DNA from: CBDCEG01 sp965215775
GTDB taxonomy: Bacteria; Pseudomonadota; Gammaproteobacteria; Cardiobacteriales; Ostreibacteriaceae
Length of the DNA stretch: 64,000 nucleotides
Direction of reading: 5' to 3'
Assembly (NCBI GenBank): GCA_965215775.1
Contig: CBDCEG010000015.1
Location: 1-64,000, forward strand
Part shown: positions 1 through 9,732 of the stretch, piece by piece
How the letters are laid out: each line of letters starts with the position of its first letter
Numbering within the stretch: the first letter of the stretch is position 1
Notes under the pieces: generated by a model
The model's input: only the letters and a program-made list of their open reading frames with translations
Told to the model about the DNA's origin: nothing
Database searches by the model: none
Made by a program: the position numbers and the translations under genes

Positions 1-1376
1 GTTGAGGCTAATTCATTTCTAATTCCAGCAATTGTTTCATTACCATTTGAAGTTCTCATTGCATCAATTTTACCAATGTGATCTTTAGAAATAGCGACTA
101 ATGGTTCAACATTTAAATCAGCTTGAGTTTTTGCATATTTAGCTGCCGAAAGACCAGCAACTTTACCAAAAACAACAGTTTCAGCAACAGAGTTAGAACC
201 TAATCTATTTGCACCGTGTAAACCAACACTTGCACATTCACCTGCAGCAAATAAGCCAGGGATTGTTGTAGCTGTTTCAATATTAGTTTTAATTCCACCC
301 ATAGTATAATGAACTGCTGGACGAACTGGAATTGGATCAATTGCAGGATCAACTCCAACAAAAGTCATAGAAAGAGATCTAATAAGTGGAAGTCTTTCAA
401 TTATATATTCTGCTCCCAAATGGCGTAAATCAAGATAAACTACATCGCCCATATCAGTTTTAACTGTTCTTCCTTTTTGTTGCTCATGCCAGAAAGCTTG
501 GCTTAATTTATCTCTTGGACCAAGTTCCATATATTTATTTTTGGCTTCGCCTAACTTAGTTTCTGGACCAAGACCGTAATCTTGTAAATATCTATATCCA
601 TCTTTATTAGTTAGTATTCCACCTTCTCCACGACAACCTTCAGTCATAAGAATTCCGTTACCCGGAAGACCTGTTGGGTGATATTGAACAAATTCCATAT
701 CACGCAAAGCAGCACCAGCACGATAAGCCATATTCATTCCGTCACCAGTTACAGTTCCAGCATTTGTATTAAATCTGAATACTCTTCCTGCACCACCTGT
801 TGCCATAATTACTGATTTCGCAGTAAATGCAACTGGCTCGCCATTTTCAATTTCAATTGCACTAACTCCTTTACATTTTCCATCTTCAACAATTAAATCC
901 GTGCAATAGTATTCGTCATATCTAACTATTGAAGGGAATTGTAAAGATGTTTGGAATAAAGTGTGAAGCATATGAAATCCAGTTTTATCAGCTGCAAACC
1001 AAGTTCGTTCAATTTTCATTCCACCAAAAGCACGAACATTAGGTGTTCCATCATCTCTTCTTGTCCAAGGGCAACCCCATCTTTCAAGCTGATACATTTC
1101 TTCAGTAGAGTGTCCAACAAAGTAATCAACAACATCTTGATCACAAAGCCAATCTCCACCACCAACTGTATCGTTAAAGTGATACTCAAGTGAATCGTGT
1201 TCTTGAACAACCGCAGCTGCTCCGCCCTCTGCGGCACAAGTGTGGCTTCGCATTGGGTATAATTTAGAAATTAGTGCTATTTTTAGCTCAGGATTTTCTT
1301 GGGCTATAGCTATGGCAGCTCTTAATCCAGTCCCTCCTGCTCCTATTATAGCAACATCAACATTAACATTACGCAT
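1..1376 (-). CDS. frdA: Fumarate reductase flavoprotein subunit, 3' end outside the window
   Basis: Reading the minus strand from an ATG at 1376 gives 458 codons open to the window edge. The protein starts MRNVNVDVAIIGAGGTGLRA (FAD-binding GxGxxG) and has RSHT with His45 where FAD is covalently attached in the family, then GGDWLCDQDVVDYF, RTWFAADKTGFHMLH, YHPTGLPG, LMTEGCRGEGG and HYTMGGI. These match E. coli-type FrdA rather than SdhA. It would reduce fumarate at the membrane with FrdB and membrane-anchor subunits, which should lie to the left of the window. AAGGAG lies 5 bases before the ATG and supports the start. The upstream gap (1377-1496) contains a TATAAT (minus strand, 1418-1413) but no clear -35 or FNR box. 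Confidence 0.95.
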   Translation of the reverse strand, partial: MRNVNVDVAIIGAGGTGLRAAIAIAQENPELKIALISKLYPMRSHTCAAEGGAAAVVQEHDSLEYHFNDTVGGGDWLCDQDVVDYFVGHSTEEMYQLERWGCPWTRRDDGTPNVRAFGGMKIERTWFAADKTGFHMLHTLFQTSLQFPSIVRYDEYYCTDLIVEDGKCKGVSAIEIENGEPVAFTAKSVIMATGGAGRVFRFNTNAGTVTGDGMNMAYRAGAALRDMEFVQYHPTGLPGNGILMTEGCRGEGGILTNKDGYRYLQDYGLGPETKLGEAKNKYMELGPRDKLSQAFWHEQQKGRTVKTDMGDVVYLDLRHLGAEYIIERLPLIRSLSMTFVGVDPAIDPIPVRPAVHYTMGGIKTNIETATTIPGLFAAGECASVGLHGANRLGSNSVAETVVFGKVAGLSAAKYAKTQADLNVEPLVAISKDHIGKIDAMRTSNGNETIAGIRNELAS

Positions 1377-1496
1377 AAAAACTCCTTATTAGGTTATTAA
1401 ATAGTGCCTCTTATTATATAACAGTTTGAAGAATTTGTTTTGAGTTTATTGGAAAAAAAGCCTAGTGATTTAGTATGTTATTTTAATGAGGGGTTT

Positions 1497-2171
1497 TTAT
1501 TTAACTGCTTTCATTCTAAAGCCCGCACCTCTTACTGTTTCTATTGATTTTCTCTCAAATTCATCAGAATCTATTTTTTGTCTAAGTCTTGAAATTTGCA
1601 CATTTATTGCATTTGTCCCTGGGTCAAATGAATATCCCCAAACTTTATCTAACAATTCTTCTTTTGTAACAAGCTGATCTGATTTTTCTGCAAGGATTAC
1701 TAAAATTTTATATTCAACTTTATTTAATTTTATTTCTTTTTTCTCTCTTGTTACTTTTTGGTTGATTTTATCAATTCTAACGCTTCCGATATTTAATACA
1801 TTTGAAGGTGGTTGAACTCTAGTGGTCATTAGTTGTAATCTAGCAATTAACTCTTCAAATGCAAAAGGCTTAACCATATAATCATCAGCACCAGAGGATA
1901 ATCCTGTTACTTTATCGTCTATTTCAGACAAAGCACTTAATATTAAGATTGGTATGTTTTTTTCTTTCTCACGCAAAAGTTTAATAACTGCAATTCCATC
2001 TAATTTCGGGAGCATTCTATCAATAACAATTGCATCAAACTCTCCTTTTAAAGCCATTTCATAACCAGTTTGCCCATCGTATGCACAGCGTCCGCTATGT
2101 CCTTTTTCGTTTAGACCTTTAATTAATGTTAGAGCTACATCTTTATCGTCTTCAATGATTAATATATTCAT
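1497..2171 (-). CDS. OmpR/PhoB-family response regulator, no adjacent kinase
   Basis: A 224-residue two-domain regulator. Residues 1-115 are a receiver domain with acidic pocket E7-D8-D9, phosphoacceptor D51 (IVIDRMLP), S79 and K101 (VKPFAFEEL). Residues 125-222 are an OmpR-type winged helix ending ISRLRQKIDSD...IETVRGAGFRM. It should be phosphorylated by a sensor kinase and bind DNA as a dimer. No histidine kinase is next to it: the downstream neighbour is frdA in the same orientation 120 bp away, and upstream lies a divergent protease gene. The protease neighbour suggests an envelope-stress link and frdA a redox link; both are inference. Confidence 0.92.
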   Translation of the reverse strand: MNILIIEDDKDVALTLIKGLNEKGHSGRCAYDGQTGYEMALKGEFDAIVIDRMLPKLDGIAVIKLLREKEKNIPILILSALSEIDDKVTGLSSGADDYMVKPFAFEELIARLQLMTTRVQPPSNVLNIGSVRIDKINQKVTREKKEIKLNKVEYKILVILAEKSDQLVTKEELLDKVWGYSFDPGTNAINVQISRLRQKIDSDEFERKSIETVRGAGFRMKAVK

Positions 2172-2238
2172 ATGGTTTTTCTTTTTAAAAATAAAATAGT
2201 GCTTATTGTATGTAAGCTAGATAATAAATACAATTGTA

Positions 2239-2267
2239 TTACAAGAAATTTATTTTTAGAGTAAAAT
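2239..2267 (+). promoter_or_regulatory. Candidate sigma70-type promoter for the Do-type protease gene
   Basis: TTACAA (2239-2244) and TAAAAT (2262-2267) are separated by 17 bases, 40 bp upstream of the protease ATG, with TGAGGA as ribosome binding site. In such AT-rich DNA the match could be chance. Confidence 0.35.
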
Positions 2268-2306
2268 TTAATAAATATTAATAAAATATACTTAAATGAG
2301 GAAAAT

Positions 2307-3701
2307 ATGAAATATTCAAAACTATTAATTATTGGATTAGCAAACTTTTTTATTCTAACAGCTAATGCCCAGCAAATAAGTTCTCTGCCAAATTTTACAA
2401 AGTTAATTAAAGAAAATGCAGCATCTGTTGTGCAAATAACTGCAATTTCAGATAGAGCTAAACAAGTAGTATCAAAGAGGAGAACTCCTGAAGAGGAAGA
2501 ACTTCTGAAATATTTTTTTGGTAACCAAGGGCGTTTATTTAATCAACCAAATAGAAAACAACTACCTCAAAATAGACCAAAAAAATCACATGGTTCGGGC
2601 TTTTTTATAAAAGATGGATTTGTTTTAACTAACGCTCATGTTGTAAGCGGTGCAAATATGATTACAGTTATAACAACAGACCAAAAGGAATACGATGCAG
2701 ATTTAATAGGAATTGATAAAAAAACTGATGTTGCTTTACTTAAAATAAATGCAAAAAATCCACCTTCAGTTAAAGTTGGAAACTCTGATAAAATTGAAGT
2801 AGGAAACTGGGTTGTTGCAATAGGTAGCCCTTTTGGATTTGATTATACTGCCACCAAAGGTATCATAAGTGCAGTTTCAAGAAGCTTGCCTGATGGAACT
2901 TATGTTCCATTTATTCAAACAGATGCTGCTGTAAATCCTGGGAATTCTGGTGGTCCTTTATTTAATTTAAAAGGTGAAGTTATTGGAATTAACTCTCAAA
3001 TTTATTCAAGCACAGGAACATTCAATGGTCTAGCTTTTGCAATTCCGATAAATGTTGCAATGAATGTTGTGAAACAACTAAAAGAAAAAGGTTATGTTAG
3101 CAGAGGTTGGCTGGGCGTTGGAATTCAAAATGTAAGTCAAAGTTTAGCTAGTTCCTTTGGGCTTGATCACCCAACAGGTGCTTTGATTTCTAGCGTTGTG
3201 GCTGGTAGCCCTGCACAAAAAGCAGGCTTGAAAGCTGGGGATATTATTTTAGAAGTGAATTCAAAAGTTGTAAAAAAATCAAACTCTCTTCCACCAATGA
3301 TAGGCTCAATTGCAATAGGTGGAAAAGCTAACTTAACTATTTTAAGAGCTAATAAAAAACAAAATATAGAGGTTACAATTGGAGAGTTAGACGAAGGAAA
3401 TAGAAAAATAGCTCCAAAAGTTACAAAGTCTAAATTTTCTAAAGGCTTTAATGTTACAGATTTAACTAAAAGTGAAAAAAATAGTTTGCATCTAACTAAT
3501 GGAATTATAATAAAAAGCATTGAAGCAAATTCTATTGCACAAAAGTCTGGTTTTTTAACAGGAGATATTATCTTATCAATTTCTAGTGTGGCAATTAAAA
3601 GTGTTTCACAGTTTGAAAAAATAATAAATCAAAGTGGTGAAAATCAAGCAATATTAATAAACCGAGCTGGAAATGCTTTATTTATTCCGTTAAAAAATTA
3701 A
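2307..3701 (+). CDS. degQ: Periplasmic Do-type serine protease/chaperone (DegQ/MucD-like)
   Basis: 464 residues, close to the usual length for DegP/DegQ/MucD. A signal peptide of about 21 residues ends ANA|QQ. The trypsin-like domain has His111 (TNAHVV), Asp141 (KTDVALLK) and Ser214 (GNSGGP), followed by two PDZ domains (about 260-350 and 375-464; AGLKAGDIIL and SGFLTGDIIL). It should degrade or refold misfolded envelope proteins. It is transcribed divergently from the response regulator and followed 20 bp later by tsaC. The DegP/DegQ/MucD split cannot be made by eye, so the symbol is a family-level label. Confidence 0.9.
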   Translation: MKYSKLLIIGLANFFILTANAQQISSLPNFTKLIKENAASVVQITAISDRAKQVVSKRRTPEEEELLKYFFGNQGRLFNQPNRKQLPQNRPKKSHGSGFFIKDGFVLTNAHVVSGANMITVITTDQKEYDADLIGIDKKTDVALLKINAKNPPSVKVGNSDKIEVGNWVVAIGSPFGFDYTATKGIISAVSRSLPDGTYVPFIQTDAAVNPGNSGGPLFNLKGEVIGINSQIYSSTGTFNGLAFAIPINVAMNVVKQLKEKGYVSRGWLGVGIQNVSQSLASSFGLDHPTGALISSVVAGSPAQKAGLKAGDIILEVNSKVVKKSNSLPPMIGSIAIGGKANLTILRANKKQNIEVTIGELDEGNRKIAPKVTKSKFSKGFNVTDLTKSEKNSLHLTNGIIIKSIEANSIAQKSGFLTGDIILSISSVAIKSVSQFEKIINQSGENQAILINRAGNALFIPLKN

Positions 3702-3721
3702 TAAGTGATATTTCTAAAAAT

Positions 3722-4291
3722 ATGCAAACAACTAATGATTTAAACAAAATAAAAAAGGCGCTCTTAAATGATGAACCTATTATTTACCCAACTGAGGGGG
3801 TTTATGGAATTGGTTGTTTGCCAAATTCAGAAAAAGCAATTAATAAAATTATTTTGATTAAAAAACGAGCGGAAAATAAAGGTTTTATATTAATCGCAAG
3901 TAGCTTTGACCAGCTTAGGAATTATATCGATAAAGCTTACTTAACAAATAAAATAGAGCAATTGATAATTGAAACTGTAGATGAATTTATAACTTATATC
4001 TTACCAAAATCAGAAGCTTGCCCTAATTATATAACTGGTGGAAAAGAGACAATTGCAATTAGATTAACTAATCATAATGTTGTTGTTGAGATTTGTGATT
4101 TTATGAATTCTGCTTTGATTTCTACAAGTGTGAATTTATCAGGGAAACCAACAATAACAGATAAAAATTTAATTATAGAAAAATTCAAAAATAGCGTTCC
4201 AATAATTACTAACGGCAAACTGGGCAACAAAGGCAAACCAAGCTCAATAATAGACTTAACAAAAAAAGAACCAGTTTTAATTAGAAACTAA
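3722..4291 (+). CDS. tsaC: Threonylcarbamoyl-AMP synthase (YrdC/TsaC)
   Basis: 189 residues, the length of single-domain TsaC. It has YPTEGVYGIGC near the N-terminus, a KKRAENKGF segment (family KxR nucleotide-binding motif) and STSVNLSGKP near residue 140, with SSIIDL at the end. The enzyme makes threonylcarbamoyl-AMP from threonine, bicarbonate and ATP, the first step of t6A37 formation on ANN-decoding tRNAs. It follows the protease gene by 20 bp and probably shares its transcript. The Sua5 C-terminal domain is absent, as expected for the short form. Confidence 0.92.
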   Translation: MQTTNDLNKIKKALLNDEPIIYPTEGVYGIGCLPNSEKAINKIILIKKRAENKGFILIASSFDQLRNYIDKAYLTNKIEQLIIETVDEFITYILPKSEACPNYITGGKETIAIRLTNHNVVVEICDFMNSALISTSVNLSGKPTITDKNLIIEKFKNSVPIITNGKLGNKGKPSSIIDLTKKEPVLIRN

Positions 4292-4382
4292 GTTTATTAA
4301 GCTGTTTGTATTTATTAGCAACTCTTCTCAAAATTATTTCACCATTTTTTTAATAGGAGCTAGCCAATTAAACTAAAAAAAT

Positions 4383-4422
4383 AAAACCAACAAATCAACT
4401 AATTTGCTCTGCTGGTTTATTT
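4383..4422. terminator. Candidate bidirectional terminator between convergent tsaC and der
   Basis: An imperfect inverted repeat (AAACCAACAAAT against GCTCTGCTGGTTT) has an A-rich stretch on its left and a T-rich stretch on its right, in the gap between two converging genes. The stem has about three mismatches, so support is moderate. Confidence 0.35.
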
Positions 4423-4423
4423 A

Positions 4424-5785
4424 TTACTTACTTTTCTCTCTTTTGATTGCTTCTTTTAGTTGAAATCTGATTGGTGTGCCGTAAAGTCCGAATTTATCAC
4501 GCATACCTTTTTCTAAGTATTTTAGGTAAGATGGTGCTAAGTGAGATAATCTACTGCCATGTATGACTATTATTGGTGGGTTTTTCCCTCCTTGGTGGGC
4601 ATAACGCATTTTTACTGCGTAACCACGCACTAATGCTGGCTGATGTTTATATTGTAAATATTCTAAGTGTTTTGTGAGCTTACTACTTTGCAAATCAACA
4701 AAAGATGATTTATAAGCAATTATCGCCGAATCTAAAATATCCCTAATTCCAGTTCCATGAAGGGCTGAGATAAAGTGAACTTTTACATAATCAACAAACT
4801 GAAGTTTTCTAGATATCTCTTCGTTTCTTTGTTCTTTTTCATACTCTGTTAAGTGATCCCATTTATTCACAGCAATAACTAGAGCTTTTCCTGTTTCAAC
4901 AACTAAACCAAGCAAATGAGCATCTAAAGCACCAATTCCTTCATGAGCATCAAGCATTAATAATATTACATTTGAATTTTCTATCGCTTGTAAGGTTTTT
5001 ATAACTGATATTTTTTCTAAATGTTCGTTTACTTTTGCTTTTTTACGAACTCCAGCTGTATCTACCAAAGTATATTCTTGCCCTTCGTATTCAAAAGGAA
5101 TTGCAATACTATCTCTTGTAGTTCCTGCAATATCAGAAGCTACGACTCTTTCCTTGCCTAAAAGTCTATTTATTAAAGTTGATTTTCCTGCATTTGGTCG
5201 CCCAATAATAGTTAGGTTAAGTTTATTATAATCGTCTGCAAAAACTTCTTTATCGCCTTCTAATTTTGCTTCTATATAATTATTAACAAATGGTTTTAAA
5301 GATTTTTTCATTAAATCTTTAACACCTTTTTTTGTTTTACAAGAAATTGGGTAAGTATCAAAAATTCCTATTGAGTAAAATTCTGACATTAGAATATCAA
5401 CATCTCCTGTATCAGTTTTATTTACTAATAAGTAGAACTGTTTATTTTGTTTGCGTAAATATTCAATTATTTCTATATCCTGGGCTAATAAACCATCTTT
5501 TGCATCAGTTAAGAAAAATATAATATCAGCTTCTTCAATTGCCATTCTCGCTTGGCTATCAACATCTGAATCTAGCGCTTGTTCTTGGCGTAGCATACCA
5601 CCTGTATCTATTACCCAGTATGGGCAAGCCCCTTCTTTTCCTAAACCATATTGTCTATCTCTTGTTACTCCAGCTTGGTCTAAAACTAAAGAGTCTTTAC
5701 TTTTAGTAAGTAAGTTGAATAAAGTTGATTTACCAACATTTGGTCTGCCTACCAAAGCAATTATTGGCATTGTGAATTTATTCAT
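4424..5785 (-). CDS. der: Ribosome biogenesis GTPase Der (EngA)
   Basis: 453 residues with two tandem GTPase domains, the hallmark of Der. Walker A motifs are GRPNVGKST (about residue 13) and GRPNAGKST (about 195). Each domain also has DTAGV/DTGG and NKTD or NKWD motifs, and a KH-like domain follows from about residue 355 (YAHQGGKNPPIIVIHG). It acts in assembly of the 50S ribosomal subunit. It is the last gene of a hisS-yfgM-bamB-der block in the classical gammaproteobacterial order, 28 bp after bamB. Confidence 0.97.
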   Translation of the reverse strand: MNKFTMPIIALVGRPNVGKSTLFNLLTKSKDSLVLDQAGVTRDRQYGLGKEGACPYWVIDTGGMLRQEQALDSDVDSQARMAIEEADIIFFLTDAKDGLLAQDIEIIEYLRKQNKQFYLLVNKTDTGDVDILMSEFYSIGIFDTYPISCKTKKGVKDLMKKSLKPFVNNYIEAKLEGDKEVFADDYNKLNLTIIGRPNAGKSTLINRLLGKERVVASDIAGTTRDSIAIPFEYEGQEYTLVDTAGVRKKAKVNEHLEKISVIKTLQAIENSNVILLMLDAHEGIGALDAHLLGLVVETGKALVIAVNKWDHLTEYEKEQRNEEISRKLQFVDYVKVHFISALHGTGIRDILDSAIIAYKSSFVDLQSSKLTKHLEYLQYKHQPALVRGYAVKMRYAHQGGKNPPIIVIHGSRLSHLAPSYLKYLEKGMRDKFGLYGTPIRFQLKEAIKREKSK

Positions 5786-5813
5786 AAATATTTATTTGGT
5801 TTATTGTAATTTA

Positions 5814-6992
5814 TTAGTTTGTTATAGATAGAACTGTTAATTTACCATCTCTAGTAAATGTAGCCCAACTAGTTCCGCCTAAATATAAAGGTGCAACATA
5901 AGATTGTTTGGAACCAATGCTTTTTGAAGAAAGATAAGTTCCAGTTGAAGCATCAATAACTGATAATATTCCTTTTCTATCAATTACAAATATATTTTTA
6001 TTATCGCCAGAAACTGGAGATATTTTTCTTCCAACCAAGTCTTTACTTGTCCAAGCAACAGAGCCATCTTTTTTATTTAGAGCTGTAATAATACTGTTTT
6101 TATCAATAACATATAAGTATCTACCATCAACAAATAAATCTTTTGAACTATAATTAGGGCTTTTCCAAACTAAAGAACCACTTTTCAAATCAATTGCTAA
6201 AGTTTTATATCTATAAGAACTAACATATAGAATGCCTTGGCTAATAGTTGGAGTTGCAACCAAATCTACAATTCTATCAACTATAGTTTTACCTTTTCCA
6301 ACTACAACAGCTGCTGAGAATATTTCTCTGCCTTGAGCTTCGTCAAGCATTGTTATTCTACCTTTTGCATTTGTAAATAAAATCGCACCAGGCAATGCCA
6401 TAGGTGTTGCATTTCCTCTAATGCTTAATGAAGCAACGCCAATATAATATTTCCAAGCAGTGTTTCCAGTATTTGGATTAATCGCAACAACTTGACCATC
6501 AATTGTGCTTGCAATAACTGCATTTTTTGTAATTAATGGTTTTGCTAGAATCTCAGAGCTTAATTGATATCTCCAAAGTGCTTTTCCGTTATCAGCTCTA
6601 TAAGCAAATAAGATTCCATTTTTAGTTCCAACAATCAAAATCCCACCAGCACTAGCAACTCCAGAACTAATATCATGTCCTATTTTAACTTTCCAGTTTT
6701 TCTTTCCTGTTGCTGAGTATGAAATAAGCACGCCATTTTCACTAACTGCATATATGTTTTTGCCATCAGTTGCTGGAGTTAGTTTTATTTCTTGTTTTCC
6801 TGTTCCATTTCCAACTGAATTTCTCCAGCTTTTTTTGAAATTTATTTTTTGAGTTTGTTTAGGAAGTTTAACTTCTTTTAACAGATTTTCTTTACCAAGG
6901 AAAAAGTTAGAGCAACCACTGATTAATAAAGTAGTTGCTAATAAAATACTTGTTGATTTTGTGAATTTCATAACTCTTTTTAGTTTTGTCAT
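5814..6992 (-). CDS. bamB: Outer membrane protein assembly lipoprotein BamB
   Basis: 392 residues. A lipoprotein signal ends in lipobox LISGC (Cys27), giving a lipid-anchored periplasmic protein. The remainder is a PQQ-type beta-propeller with repeated blades such as NGVLISYSATGKKNWK, NGILFAYRADNGKALWRY and GQVVAINPNTGNTAWKY. BamB is the BamA-binding scaffold of the beta-barrel assembly complex. The ATG at 6992 has AGGG about 9 bases upstream; a second in-frame Met (MKFTKS) lies 7 codons in. Context between yfgM and der confirms the call. Confidence 0.95.
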   Translation of the reverse strand: MTKLKRVMKFTKSTSILLATTLLISGCSNFFLGKENLLKEVKLPKQTQKINFKKSWRNSVGNGTGKQEIKLTPATDGKNIYAVSENGVLISYSATGKKNWKVKIGHDISSGVASAGGILIVGTKNGILFAYRADNGKALWRYQLSSEILAKPLITKNAVIASTIDGQVVAINPNTGNTAWKYYIGVASLSIRGNATPMALPGAILFTNAKGRITMLDEAQGREIFSAAVVVGKGKTIVDRIVDLVATPTISQGILYVSSYRYKTLAIDLKSGSLVWKSPNYSSKDLFVDGRYLYVIDKNSIITALNKKDGSVAWTSKDLVGRKISPVSGDNKNIFVIDRKGILSVIDASTGTYLSSKSIGSKQSYVAPLYLGGTSWATFTRDGKLTVLSITN

Positions 6993-7031
6993 AATTAATT
7001 TCCCTAAAATTATTTGTTTTATTTTTTATTT

Positions 7032-7676
7032 TTACTTTTTGCTTTTTTTAATCCCAGCCAATTGAATTCTTTGTAAAACAATTGGTGTGTAATTTTTATC
7101 TTTAGAAGTTGATTCATAAGCTTTTATTGCTTCTTCATTTTTACCTTGAGCCAAAAGCACATCGCCTTTAAGCAAGTTAGCTTCTAAGTTAAAATCTTTT
7201 GTTAGTAAGCCCTTTAGAGTTGTTATAGCTTTATCATATTGCTTTTGTGCTATAAGCACTCTTGCTTTTCTAAGGTTTGCAATATCTTTAATTGCAATAT
7301 CAGGAGCATTTGCTGCTAACCATTCATATTGTTTTAAAGATTTTTCATAGTTTTTATTTATGAAATAAGCTTTTGCTAATTCAAGTCCTGCTATTGTAGC
7401 AAAAGAGCTTTCTTTATCAGCTTGAATTTCTAATATTTTTTTCTCAGCGTCATCAAGTTTATTTTCAGTAATAAAAGTTCTCAAAGAATCTAATTTTACC
7501 GCTTGTAGATTTACTTTTTCAAGTTTGGACTTTTTGTAATAATCAAATCCCCACAAAGACCCAACGGCAAGCATAACCGCTAATAAAATAGTTATCCAAT
7601 ATTCACTTATCCATTTTTTAACTCGTTCTACATTTTCTTCTTCTGTTATGTCTAAATTATTTATATCTTGTTCCAT
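7032..7676 (-). CDS. yfgM: YfgM-like membrane-anchored TPR protein (SecYEG accessory)
   Basis: 214 residues. A cytoplasmic N-terminus of about 25 residues is followed by one transmembrane helix (about 27-45, ITILLAVMLAVGSLWGF) and a periplasmic helical region with TPR-like pairs (KNYEKSLKQYEWLAANAPD, KNEEAIKAYEST). In E. coli, YfgM pairs with PpiD at the Sec translocon. Sequence alone is weakly diagnostic; the call rests on topology, size and position between hisS and bamB. Confidence 0.88.
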   Translation of the reverse strand: MEQDINNLDITEEENVERVKKWISEYWITILLAVMLAVGSLWGFDYYKKSKLEKVNLQAVKLDSLRTFITENKLDDAEKKILEIQADKESSFATIAGLELAKAYFINKNYEKSLKQYEWLAANAPDIAIKDIANLRKARVLIAQKQYDKAITTLKGLLTKDFNLEANLLKGDVLLAQGKNEEAIKAYESTSKDKNYTPIVLQRIQLAGIKKSKK

Positions 7677-7737
7677 TTTTTTACCTTATATTTTTATTAA
7701 ATTTATTAAATTATTGTATTAAGCTTACTATTTACTT

Positions 7738-8997
7738 TTACACTTCAAACTCTATTTTATCAAAACTTACTGATTCTTGTTGCCCTGTGAACAAATTTTT
7801 AACAATTGCCACATTATTTTTAATTTCATCATCGCCAATTATAACCGCATATTTAGATTTTTCTTGGTCTGCTTTTTTTAGCTGAGCTTTAAAACTAATA
7901 TCTTGTAAGTTTACAGTTATTATTTTATTTGGATAATTATTTCTAAGTTTTTTTGCTAACTCAAGCCCTTTTAGCTTAGCATTTTTACCTAATAGCACAA
8001 AATATGCCAAATTATTATCAGCTAAACTTGGGAATTTACCTAACTCTTCAATTAAAAGTAAAATCCGTTCTAACCCAATTGCAAAGCCAACAGCTGGGCA
8101 AGGTTTACCACCAATATGTGAAGTTAATCCATCATAACGCCCACCACCACAAACTGCAGACTGAGCACCGAGTTTATCAGTTGTCCATTCAAAAACCGTA
8201 TGGTTATAATAATCCAAACCTCTAACTAACTTAGGGTTAATCGAATAAGGTACTGAAAAAGAATCTAAAATACTTAAAACTTCAGCAAAATGTTTTTCAG
8301 ATTCTGCATCTAAATAATCTAAAAGTTTTGGTGCTTTTTCTAACATTTCAAACATTGCTGGATTTTTCGAATCTAAAATTCTAAGCGGATTAATTTCTAA
8401 TCTTCGCTTACTATCTTCATCCAAAATTGAAAGGTTCTCATTAAAATAAGTAACTAATTTCGCTCTATATTTGTCTCTAGTTTCTGTTGTTGCAAGTGTG
8501 TTAATTTCAAGTTTTAAATTATCACTAATTTCAAGTTTTTTCCATAAATCGCAAAGCAATAAAATTTGCTCAGCATCAACTTGTGGTTCTGGCATTCCAA
8601 AACATTCAACTGAAATTTGATTAAATTGTCTATATCTGCCTTTTTGTGGGCGTTCTCTTCTAAACATTGGTCCAGCAGTCCAAAGTTTGTGTGTGCCAAA
8701 AGTAAGTCCATTTTGAATTACAGCTCTTGCAATTCCTGCAGTTGCTTCAGGGCGTAAAGTTAGGCTGTCTTTTGAGTCTAAAAATGTAAACATCTCTTTC
8801 TCAACAACATCAGTTCCAGCACCAATGGATCTGGAGAATAGCCCTGTGTTTTCCATAATTGGGGTAATAATTGGTTTGTATCCATAGTTTGTTAGCAATT
8901 TTTTTATTGTATTTGCTAGGTACTCAAACTGTTGTGATTGCGGTGGAATTAAATCATTCATTCCGCGAATAGATTTAAATGCTTGTTGTTTGCTCAT
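7738..8997 (-). CDS. hisS: Histidyl-tRNA synthetase
   Basis: 419 residues, close to E. coli HisRS. Class II motifs are present: motif 2 as MFRRERPQKGRYRQFNQ, the histidine-binding LVRGLDYYNHTVFEW, and CGGGRYDGL with motif 3 GFAIGLERI. The C-terminal anticodon-binding domain runs from about residue 325. It charges tRNA-His in the cytoplasm. It is the first gene of the hisS-yfgM-bamB-der block and is divergent from aroK, with a 126-bp AT-rich gap. Confidence 0.97.
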   Translation of the reverse strand: MSKQQAFKSIRGMNDLIPPQSQQFEYLANTIKKLLTNYGYKPIITPIMENTGLFSRSIGAGTDVVEKEMFTFLDSKDSLTLRPEATAGIARAVIQNGLTFGTHKLWTAGPMFRRERPQKGRYRQFNQISVECFGMPEPQVDAEQILLLCDLWKKLEISDNLKLEINTLATTETRDKYRAKLVTYFNENLSILDEDSKRRLEINPLRILDSKNPAMFEMLEKAPKLLDYLDAESEKHFAEVLSILDSFSVPYSINPKLVRGLDYYNHTVFEWTTDKLGAQSAVCGGGRYDGLTSHIGGKPCPAVGFAIGLERILLLIEELGKFPSLADNNLAYFVLLGKNAKLKGLELAKKLRNNYPNKIITVNLQDISFKAQLKKADQEKSKYAVIIGDDEIKNNVAIVKNLFTGQQESVSFDKIEFEV

Positions 8998-9123
8998 TCT
9001 TTATTTTAATTATGTTGGTTGCTACAATCAAATAATTATCTTATAGTTTTGTGCCAAAAGCAAATAGTTATAAATTTAGTTTTATGCTAAAATCAAGCCT
9101 AATTTAACCATAATATCAAGCAT

Positions 9124-9648
9124 ATGAAAAACAACAACAAAAACAATATAATCCTAATTGGACCAATGGGAGCAGGGAAAACCACTCTTGGAAAAAAGCT
9201 AGCAAAACGATTAAATAAACAGTTTTTTGACCTTGATTGTGAAATAGAAAAGTGCCTTGGAGTAGATGTTGCAACTATATTTGATACGGAAGGAGAAGAC
9301 GGGTTTCGCAAGCGAGAATCAAAAATCCTAAATAGAATAACTAAAAACTCAAACTGCATTATCGCAACTGGTGGTGGTTGTATTTTAAGTGAAGAAAATA
9401 GAAAGTTAATACAGTCTGAGGTGCTTGTTATTTATATTGATGTTTCTTTGAAAGGGCAACTTGCAAGACTTGAATTTGACCGAACTCGCCCATTAATTCA
9501 AGGTGATAATTTAGAACAAAAACTAACAAAACTAAGACAAGAAAGACATAAAATCTATGAAGAGACTGCAGATATTTATTTCAACTCTGAGACCAAAAGA
9601 ATTGGACAACTTGTAAAAATTGTTGAGAAATATTTAGGCTGTAAGTAG
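9124..9648 (+). CDS. aroK: Shikimate kinase
   Basis: 174 residues. P-loop GPMGAGKTTLGKKLA, shikimate-binding DLDCEIE, the GGG segment ATGGGCI, and lid/adenine-site residues FDRTRPLI and RQERHKIYEE. It phosphorylates shikimate at O3 in aromatic amino acid synthesis. It is not next to aroB here: a T6SS island begins about 200 bp downstream, which may have displaced the usual neighbour. Confidence 0.95.
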   Translation: MKNNNKNNIILIGPMGAGKTTLGKKLAKRLNKQFFDLDCEIEKCLGVDVATIFDTEGEDGFRKRESKILNRITKNSNCIIATGGGCILSEENRKLIQSEVLVIYIDVSLKGQLARLEFDRTRPLIQGDNLEQKLTKLRQERHKIYEETADIYFNSETKRIGQLVKIVEKYLGCK

Positions 9649-9732
9649 AGGCTCACTATATTATGTTCACATAAAAACTTGAGAATAAAAGACAATGCAA
9701 TAATATATAATAAATATCCTGCTTTGTGAAAC

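Noticed and set aside
1..1376. Succinate dehydrogenase SdhA
   Set aside because: The motifs around the FAD histidine and substrate site (YPMRSHTCAAEGG, WLCDQDVVDYF) follow the E. coli FrdA pattern rather than SdhA.
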